From Talaromyces rugulosus (Eukaryota > Ascomycota > Eurotiomycetes > Eurotiales > Trichocomaceae): a stretch of DNA of 64,000 nucleotides. This document shows positions 57,238 through 64,000 of this stretch, one piece after another. A program made the position numbers and the translations under genes. The notes under the pieces were generated by a model, which worked only from the letters and a program-made list of their open reading frames with translations, was not told the origin of the DNA and did no database searches. Position 1 is the first letter of the stretch. Each line of letters begins with the position of its first letter. The stretch is from positions 7,209,915 to 7,273,914 of the forward strand of contig NC_049561.1 in the NCBI RefSeq assembly GCF_013368755.1, read 5' to 3'.

Positions 57238-60200
57238 ATGGAGCAGAAACAGATTCAGCACGAGCAGGACCAGGCATGCCGTCCCGTTCAATGCCAGCGG
57301 TTGTTTCCCGTCAAGGCCAACTCGCAGTATTTTGCGATTATTCCCGAGACGGATGAAGCCGTGGCCCCCGACGGTGATGCGTGCGAGACGTTAATCCAGA
57401 ACATGCAGGCGCATTGGCGCAGCGTGCAGGAGGCCGCGGATCGGAAGATCCAGGCCGGCCAGGTCGACGAGGCCAACCCGTGGTTACGGCGAACCGAGTG
57501 GGTGAAGTATTTGGGGGAGTTCGACATCCCCGATTTGATACAGAGTGTGAGCCCACCCCCCGCGGATATCGACGGCCAGCCGTCCATCGAGCCGGAAGCC
57601 CACGCCATTTGGACGGCCATGGCGCGGTTGGCCACGATCAGCCAGTTGTCCGTGATTCACCAGATTGGGGTGTTTGTGCGGTTGGAAGCCATCCGGACCG
57701 AGCAGCATCAGACGCGGTACACCCCGTTAGAGGCGTACCAGGATGAGGAGTCAATCGTGAAGCAGGTGCGGCCGTGGCAGGAGATGTTGATGTTTTTTTG
57801 GCGTACGCAGCAGCCGCACGAGTGGACCAGTCCCCCGTATCGATTCACGCGACGACAGCGCATGGCATGGGAGCGGTTGGTCGACGCGGTGCGGATTCCA
57901 CCCACCCGCCAGGTGAGCAAGGGTAAGGTGATCACGCGATCCGGGGCCACGCGGGCACCGTGGGTGGAGGAAGAGGAGGAAGAGGAGGGGGAGGAGGAGG
58001 AGGAGGAGGAGGAGGAGAGAGACACCATGTCGATTGATTCGTTGTCCGTGGACAGCAACGAACCCGATTTTTTCAATGATAGGAGTGACGGGATAGAGAA
58101 GACGATGGAGGAGACGGCCATGGGGAGAACGGTTGATGTGGATGCCATATTTGATATTGAGCGCCCCCCGGAGAATGAGGAGGAAGCCAGCAACATCACC
58201 GTGCCGCCATTGAGCCCCGTGGAGCGGGCGTGTTTGGATTTTTGCATCGAATTGTTGAACCAGCGCATCACCCGACGGGAGTACGACAGCGCATTAGTGT
58301 GTGCCGCAGCCGTATTGGGGGTTCGTGAGGGCGGTTTCCGTACGCCCGAGGATTACCCGCCCATTTTATCGCGAGTGATCAAGGTCGCGCGGTTCATGGT
58401 GGTGAAGAAAGCCGTCGAATTGAGTGACGAGCCCGAGGAGGAGGATGCGGCCGAGTTGCCCAGTTCCATGGACCACACGGATTGGGACAGCGCATATGGT
58501 GGATCGCCGCCACCCAGTTCGCCAGGCCGCAAAGGATGTTTGCAGTGGGTGACCCAGATGATGGATCGGTTCATGGTGCGCGGATCGCAAGGCCCCACGC
58601 AATGGATGTTGGATTTGCGCACATATGGGTTGAAGATCCATTACAACACGACCAGCGCCGGCCATGTACAGTGGCAGAATGGGGACGAGTTATGTTATAA
58701 GGACCGGCAGTTCACCATGAATGAGTTTCGTGGCATGGTGCACGCGGTGGTCCAGGACGCGCGGCGGATATTGATCGACGACATATTAGGATGCCCGTCC
58801 GACGCCGTGCCAGCCATTCCATGGGACCGTTTGTATGACGACCCCAGCAATAACCAGGCACGATGGAGTTTTTTACAGGACACCCGAACGCAATGGCCCG
58901 TGGATGGGGAGCATTGGATGTGGCATCGAATCCGTCAGGACCCAGCCGTGCGGCGTCGATTCATCCAGGCCGACGGGCAAGGGTTTCATCCGGCGCGATG
59001 GATGGCGTATCAGAACCGGATCACTGCGTTTTTAGAGAAGTTGTTGGTGGCCATCCAGTTCACATGGGGTCAACCGGCGCGGGCCCCCGAGTTGTTGAGC
59101 ATCCGGCACGAGAACAGTCCCATGGGTGGGATCCGTAATATGTTTATCGAGGATGGCATGGTGGTATTGGTCGCGCAGTACCACAAGGGTTACCAATTGA
59201 GCGGCGACGTTAAGATCATCCATCGATATTTACCACGCGAGGTGGGTGAGTTATTAGTGTGGTATTTGTGGTTGGTGCAGCCGTTCGAGCGGGTGGTCAG
59301 TGGAAATATATATCAACGGGACCAGGTGTCCAGCCATATTTGGACCGCCCACCCACACCAAGCGAAATGGAATTCCGAACGATTACGACACATATTGCAG
59401 CGCGAGAGTGCCATGGGATTGCGCGGTCAATCATTGCACATTGCATCATATCGTGAGGTTGCGATTGCCATCAGCCGGCGGTATTTACGCAACAAATATC
59501 GATTTGCGGCGGATGATGGAGACGACCCCGAGGCCATGGACGAGGTGCAATTGTTGGCCGATGCCGCCGATCGTCAGGCCGGGCATGATCCACACACGGC
59601 CGGTGGCATATACGCCCGGGAGAGCCGCGAGTTGTTTGGCGCCATGGCGTCCATGCGAGAACGATATCGTGGTAGCAGTCAGGATTGGCATACATGGTTA
59701 GGGTTTGCATCATGCCAGCCGCCGTCCGACCCGGATGCCGATCCATTTAGCGCGCCCCCAGCATCCAGCACATCGTGGTTCACGGACGAGGCGCAGCGCA
59801 GCCGGGAGGAACGGTGGCAGCGGATGCAGCGCATGGATGTCGACCAGGCGTTGCGCGACATGATGGGACCGGACGCCGCATTTCGCGGGCCACAGAAGCA
59901 GATTGTGCAGGCCGTGATCCAAGGACAGAGCCCGGTCATCGGCGTGATGCCCACCGGTGGTGGCAAGAGTTTGTTGTTCATGTTGCCGGCATGGATGGCC
60001 CGCGGTGGCACGACGGTCGTTATCATCCCATTGGTGTCGTTACGAGATGATTTACAGCGTCGATGCGCGGAATTAGACATTCAATGTGTCGCATGGAACA
60101 ACCGGCAACCCGCCGATGGTGCATCGATTGTGTTAATCACGCCCGAGTCCGCCGTACGTGACGAAACATTCAGCACGTTTTTAAACCGCAAGCAGTTCAC

Positions 60201-61848
60201 CGGCCAGTTGGACCGGATCGTGATCGATGAATGCCACATCGCATTGCACGACCAGTACGATTTCCGCAAGTCGATGACGCAGTTGGGGCAGTTGGTCCGG
60301 TACCGTGCCCCCATGTTGTTGTTGACGGCGACGATGCCCCGAGAGGACGAGGAGCGATTGTGCCAGCGGATGTATTTCCCCCCCAGCACCGTGCATTGGA
60401 TCCGCGCGCGTACCAGTCGTCACAACATTGCATATCGGGTGGTCCGCATTGCGCGGCCGCAGGAGCATGGCCGACGTGGTGACGTGGGAGCGGCCATCAT
60501 GGCGTGGATTGAACAGGAGATCCCGCGATATTCGCCCGGCAAGGTGGTGGTGTACGCCAACAGCCGGCACCAGACGGAGCAGGTCGCGGAGGCATTGGGA
60601 TGCGGTGCATACCATTCCCACACGATTGATCGAGCCGGGATGTTGAGCACATTCCGACAGACGCCCAGCGGCGTCATCGTGGCCACCAGTGCATTAGGCA
60701 TGGGCATCGATATCCCCGACATCCGGTGTGTGATCCACGTTGGGCGTCCCCGATCGTTGTTGGATTATGCCCAGGAGAGTGGGCGTGCCGGGCGAGATGG
60801 GCAGGGCAGCACGGCGGTGATGGTTTTGGACGGTAGTGGTGGTGGATGGGGGGACCCAGTGACCGATCGAGATGCGGGATCATTGCGGGCATTGGAGCAG
60901 GTACAGCGGTACATTGATCAGCCATGTCGACGAGGCGTGTTCGATCCATATTTGGATGGGGAGGTGGATGGGTACCAGCGGCAGCAGTGCGAGGAGGGTG
61001 AAGCGGCGTGTGATGGATGTTGTGCGGCAGCCATACCGGTTGAGACGCAGGCCACATCACCGACCACGCAGAGTGAGACCCCGGCCATATCACCGGCCAG
61101 GCGGGTTCAGGTCCAGGCCAGATCACCAGTCCCGGCACCGGCGCGGTCCCCGAAACGAAAGTTAAGCGAGGCATTCACCATGGTGACAATGCCGCATGCC
61201 CGGCGGAGAGGATACAACGAGCCATGGGAGCAATTACGATCACACATCGAGCGTGAGGCGCGAACGGTGGATTCCATCCGGGAGCATTTTGACCGGTGGG
61301 TGGGACGATGCCGGATTTGCGCGATGCACGAGGCACCCAGCGAGCATTTCACGTATCAATGTCCCCGGGCCGAAGGCCAACAGGCGGCGGCGTGGATCGA
61401 GGAGACCATCCGCAAGGTGACCGGGAATCAACGCGAAGATGGGAGGAACGGGTATGAGGATTATGCGGTATGTTTTCAGTGCCATTCGCCGCAGTGGATA
61501 TGTCCACGATGGGTTCGTGTCGATCATGGTGGATATCAGCGTACCAAAGAAGCATGTCGATATTTGGAGACGGCGGCGCACACCATGGCGCAGTTGTTGC
61601 ATGGACCGATGCGGGAGGTGATCCAGCCAGCATGGGAGCGGCGGTTGGCGCAGATGCCCGGGGGAGGGGTCCCCCATGAGAACCAGGCCGCGTTGATTCG
61701 TCATTTTCAGCGGAAGTTTGGAAAACGTGGAGAGGAGCGTAGTGGGTTGGTAGAAGAGATGACGTGGATGTGTTCATGGGTCGACGATACGATGCAGGTA
61801 GATGTCGAGAGCAGTGAGGATTCCAATTCAATCATAAGCCATATGTAG
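57238..61848 (+). CDS. Telomere-linked OrsD-RecQ helicase, 1536 aa
   Basis: RecQ-family helicases unwind DNA 3'-5' and take part in recombination and telomere upkeep. Subtelomeric copies are common in fungi. The frame starts inside the OrsD domain (QDQACRPVQCQRLF, SQYFAII), with a Glu-rich tract at about residues 241-258. A central region (about 605-745) has GQPARAPELLSIRHEN, HKGYQLSGDVKIIHRYLPRE and LLVWYLWLVQPF. Helicase core: MPTGGGKS at about 904-911 (Walker A), VVIIPLVSLRDDL, VIDECH at about 995 (DExH), LLLTATMP, VATSALGMGIDIPDI, and QESGRAGRDG at about 1178 (motif VI). A RecQ-like zinc cluster (CRRG....., then C.....ACDGCC) and two C-terminal Cys/His knuckles (CRICAMHEAPSEH, CFQCHSPQWIC) follow. 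The natural start was probably at 56863 and is lost. There are no introns. Leucine is coded only by TTG/TTA because CT is almost absent. Confidence 0.92.
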   Translation: MEQKQIQHEQDQACRPVQCQRLFPVKANSQYFAIIPETDEAVAPDGDACETLIQNMQAHWRSVQEAADRKIQAGQVDEANPWLRRTEWVKYLGEFDIPDLIQSVSPPPADIDGQPSIEPEAHAIWTAMARLATISQLSVIHQIGVFVRLEAIRTEQHQTRYTPLEAYQDEESIVKQVRPWQEMLMFFWRTQQPHEWTSPPYRFTRRQRMAWERLVDAVRIPPTRQVSKGKVITRSGATRAPWVEEEEEEEGEEEEEEEEERDTMSIDSLSVDSNEPDFFNDRSDGIEKTMEETAMGRTVDVDAIFDIERPPENEEEASNITVPPLSPVERACLDFCIELLNQRITRREYDSALVCAAAVLGVREGGFRTPEDYPPILSRVIKVARFMVVKKAVELSDEPEEEDAAELPSSMDHTDWDSAYGGSPPPSSPGRKGCLQWVTQMMDRFMVRGSQGPTQWMLDLRTYGLKIHYNTTSAGHVQWQNGDELCYKDRQFTMNEFRGMVHAVVQDARRILIDDILGCPSDAVPAIPWDRLYDDPSNNQARWSFLQDTRTQWPVDGEHWMWHRIRQDPAVRRRFIQADGQGFHPARWMAYQNRITAFLEKLLVAIQFTWGQPARAPELLSIRHENSPMGGIRNMFIEDGMVVLVAQYHKGYQLSGDVKIIHRYLPREVGELLVWYLWLVQPFERVVSGNIYQRDQVSSHIWTAHPHQAKWNSERLRHILQRESAMGLRGQSLHIASYREVAIAISRRYLRNKYRFAADDGDDPEAMDEVQLLADAADRQAGHDPHTAGGIYARESRELFGAMASMRERYRGSSQDWHTWLGFASCQPPSDPDADPFSAPPASSTSWFTDEAQRSREERWQRMQRMDVDQALRDMMGPDAAFRGPQKQIVQAVIQGQSPVIGVMPTGGGKSLLFMLPAWMARGGTTVVIIPLVSLRDDLQRRCAELDIQCVAWNNRQPADGASIVLITPESAVRDETFSTFLNRKQFTGQLDRIVIDECHIALHDQYDFRKSMTQLGQLVRYRAPMLLLTATMPREDEERLCQRMYFPPSTVHWIRARTSRHNIAYRVVRIARPQEHGRRGDVGAAIMAWIEQEIPRYSPGKVVVYANSRHQTEQVAEALGCGAYHSHTIDRAGMLSTFRQTPSGVIVATSALGMGIDIPDIRCVIHVGRPRSLLDYAQESGRAGRDGQGSTAVMVLDGSGGGWGDPVTDRDAGSLRALEQVQRYIDQPCRRGVFDPYLDGEVDGYQRQQCEEGEAACDGCCAAAIPVETQATSPTTQSETPAISPARRVQVQARSPVPAPARSPKRKLSEAFTMVTMPHARRRGYNEPWEQLRSHIEREARTVDSIREHFDRWVGRCRICAMHEAPSEHFTYQCPRAEGQQAAAWIEETIRKVTGNQREDGRNGYEDYAVCFQCHSPQWICPRWVRVDHGGYQRTKEACRYLETAAHTMAQLLHGPMREVIQPAWERRLAQMPGGGVPHENQAALIRHFQRKFGKRGEERSGLVEEMTWMCSWVDDTMQVDVESSEDSNSIISHM

Positions 61849-61900
61849 ATACATACACCACAATAATATAGAAATAGAGGAGGTTCCATAAGCACAAAAT

Positions 61901-62288
61901 GCCCGTATGATGGTCAAGCAGAGGTTTGTAGGCATTGGCCCGCATGACGGTCAAGCAGAGGTTTGTAGGCATAGGCCCGCATGACGGTCAAGCAGAGGTT
62001 TGTAGGCATTGGCCCGCATGACGGTCAAGCAGAGGTTTGTAGGTATAGGCCCGCATGACGGTCAAGCAGAGGTTTGTAGGCATAGGCCCGCATGACGGTC
62101 AAGCAGAGGTTTGTAGGCATTGGCCCGCATGACGGTCAAGCAGAGGTTTGTAGGTATAGGCCCGCATGACGGTCAAGCAGAGGTTTGTAGGCATTGGCCC
62201 GCATGACGGTCAAGCAGAGGTTTGTAGGTATAGGCCCGCATGACGGTCAAGCAGAGGTTTGTAGGCATAGGCCCGCATGACGGTCAAG
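61901..62288 (+). repeat. 37-bp tandem repeat array, about 10.5 copies
   Basis: The unit begins gcccgcatgacggtcaagca and ends in gtttgtaggcattg. Ten full copies start every 37 bp from 61901, with a partial copy at 62271. The main variation is in the last bases (cattg, catag, tatag), giving an irregular higher-order order. It begins 52 bp after the helicase stop. Confidence 0.95.
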
Positions 62289-63885
62289 GCAGTTCCAAAT
62301 ATTTGCATAGATGCATCAGGATCAGGTAGATTATCAGAACCCAGATCAGGTATATACATGGATGAGACAGAAAGTTCAATAGGAAGGCATAGAATATACA
62401 CGCATGAAGCAGGGGTTTTACCAGATCAATAAAAGCATTATTCAGTGATTATATATATTTACAGATGTCAATATAAACCAGTCCGAGGAATATATATTTT
62501 GAATATTGAATCAAGAGAGTGATATATATATACACAGATCGACATAGATAATATATATATAACAGAATACCAAAAGAAAGCGAGAAAAAGAAATGGCAAG
62601 ACCAGAAAGAAAGGAAAGGAGAGTGTTGCAAAGAGGGACATCGTTGTCCAAGGCCAGGGTTCGGGTTACCCATGATGGTGCACAGGGCCCAATTGAGGCA
62701 TCATCGGGGAGACGGCAGAGTGTCATGACGAGTTCGGAGAAGCAGAGGAGAAGATGAAAAGGAAAGAGAGAGGATGACGTATCGGTTGGGGTTAGGGAGA
62801 GGGGCCCATGGTGGCCAGGGTTAGGGTTACCAATGATGGTGCAAGGGGCACAATGCGGTTGTCATCCCCATGAGAAACAATTATATATAATAGAAAAAAA
62901 AGAAAGACGGAAATGAAAGAATAGGAATAGCACAAACAGGAAGAAAAATATAAAAAGTAGAAAAGACCAGAAAGACAGAAAAAATTAGAAAGGTTGAAAG
63001 AGCAGGAAAGGTCGGACAGGCAGGAAAAGGAAAGGAAAAGGTCAGGGTTAAGGTTACCAATGATGGTGCCAGGAGCACAATCCGGCAGTGATCCCAGCGA
63101 GAGGCAGTTATATATAATAAAGAAAAAGGACAGAAGTGAAACAACAGAGAAAGTAGATAAAGCAAAAAAGCCGAAAAGATAGGAAGGATAGGAAAGGCAG
63201 AAAGGATGGAAAAACAGACCAAGTAGTAATACAGTGCAGTCAGGGTTAGGATTACCAATGATCGTACCAGAGATAGAATGGAGAGAGTCAGGGTTCAGGT
63301 TATTAATGATGGTATAAGAGGTACAATATCATGATTTTACCGGCAAAAAGGTTATTATACACAGTAACCAGAAGAGAAGGACGAAAGTACAAAGAACAGA
63401 AAAAGACAGAGAAAGAGAGGAAAAGTAAACAAAGGAAAAGGAATATAAGAGAGAAAGGAACGGGACAGAAAAGGCAAAGAAAAAGAATAGGGAAGGAAAA
63501 GGAAAGACAGAGAACAGAAAAGGAATGGAAAAGAACAGGAAAAAGACAAGGAAAGGAAAAGAAAAGGAAAAGAAAAGGAAAAGAAAAGGAGAGAAAAGGA
63601 AAAGGTCAGGGTTAGGGTTGCCAATGATGGTGCACGGGGCCAGATTCGGGGTTGTCAGAAAGACCGCGAAGAGTGTGGACCAGCATCGATGCAGAAGAAA
63701 AAGACGGGGAAATGGAAAATAAAAGGAAAGGGTGTCGGTCAGGGTTAGGAAGAGGGGTCGATCATGGTCAGGGTTAGGGTTACCAATGATGGTGCGAGGA
63801 GTATAATCCAGTGGTTACCCCAGCGAGAGGCAAGTATATGGAGTAGAAAAAAGAGAAAGAGAGAAGTGAACGGGAAAGGAAAAGG
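62289..63885 (+). repeat. Telomere-adjacent subtelomeric repeat
   Basis: Purine-rich and non-coding. It holds repeated boxes of the form cagggttagggttaccaatgatggtgc (about 62656, 62816, 63044, 63241, 63611, 63767), each carrying one or two degenerate TTAGGG units. An older, mutated copy lies at 36531-37283 plus 44454-45190. Confidence 0.85.
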
Positions 63886-64000
63886 AGGGTTAGGGTTAGG
63901 GTTAGGGTTAGGGTTAGGGTTAGGGTTAGGGTTAGGGTTAGGGTTAGGGTTAGGGTTAGGGTTAGGGTTAGGGTTAGGGTTAGGGTTAGGGTTAGGGTTA
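63886..64000 (+). repeat. Telomere, TTAGGG repeats to the end of the window
   Basis: About 19 uninterrupted TTAGGG units run to base 64000. Their orientation marks a right chromosome end. The first unit follows an aaaggaaaagga purine run without a transition zone. Confidence 0.99.

Noticed and set aside
57238..61848. Starship captain (DUF3435 tyrosine recombinase) in this window
   Set aside because: The recombinase-like segment is embedded in a RecQ protein and lacks a visible catalytic Tyr; no captain-like gene or Starship boundary is seen.
61901..62288. Regularly spaced 37-bp repeats that look like a CRISPR array
   Set aside because: Units are directly adjacent with no spacers, and the organism is a fungus; it is a tandem repeat.
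1..64000. tRNA or rRNA genes
   Set aside because: No cloverleaf with A and B boxes and no rDNA-like segment was recognised on either strand by eye; a tRNA scan would be needed to exclude one.

Overview
The window is the right-hand end of a chromosome from a filamentous ascomycete, most likely a eurotiomycete of the Aspergillus/Penicillium kind. Short introns with GTRNGT donors and CTNAC-like branch points, Zn2Cys6 regulators, UstYa-family proteins, heavily C-to-T mutated repeats and a terminal run of TTAGGG to base 64000 all point that way. The genus is an inference.

Left part (1-24.7 kb), secondary-metabolism-like accessory genes, many broken. A truncated Zn2Cys6 regulator and a Rossmann-fold scrap (0.66-1.27 kb) are followed by a frameshifted NmrA-like pseudogene (1.9-3.0 kb). 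At 4.2-7.8 kb lies the most interesting gene set. Two divergent proteins each carry two HxxHC motifs (UstYa type). Next to them is a two-exon, 82-residue secreted precursor whose mature part is two near-identical 21-residue repeats with a Kex2-type KR site. This is the layout of a dikaritin (ustiloxin/phomopsin-like) ribosomal peptide cluster, with a core I do not recognise. After it come a broken ABCC transporter (9.0-14.0 kb), a regulator relic with three in-frame TAGs, an enoyl-reductase relic, an MFS transporter with one in-frame TAA, an intact Zn2Cys6 regulator (19.7-21.7 kb) and an intact DHA2-type MFS pump (22.7-24.7 kb).

Middle part (24.7-49.6 kb), AT-rich repeat graveyard. It holds LTR debris, a truncated Ty3/Gypsy copy, a full-length but mutated minus-strand chromodomain Gypsy element (37284-44448, TSD aaaag), and two decayed telomere-linked helicase blocks. 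One block is split by a young, apparently intact hAT element (28488-32301, TSD attataac, 834-residue transposase). The first block is followed by a fossil copy of the sequence that now adjoins the telomere. The region therefore records at least two successive chromosome ends.

Terminal part (49.6-64.0 kb): an array of truncated 5' copies of an OrsD-RecQ helicase gene, each led by a 47-bp repeat, then one long open copy (57238-61848, 1536 aa), a 37-bp tandem array, a telomere-adjacent repeat and the telomere. Two signals stand out. The truncated copies differ from the open copy almost only by C-to-T on the + strand. And from about 57.26 kb to the telomere the + strand contains almost no CT dinucleotide (two seen by eye in about 6.7 kb) although AG is abundant. 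The + strand is the strand that would be the 3' overhang at this chromosome end.
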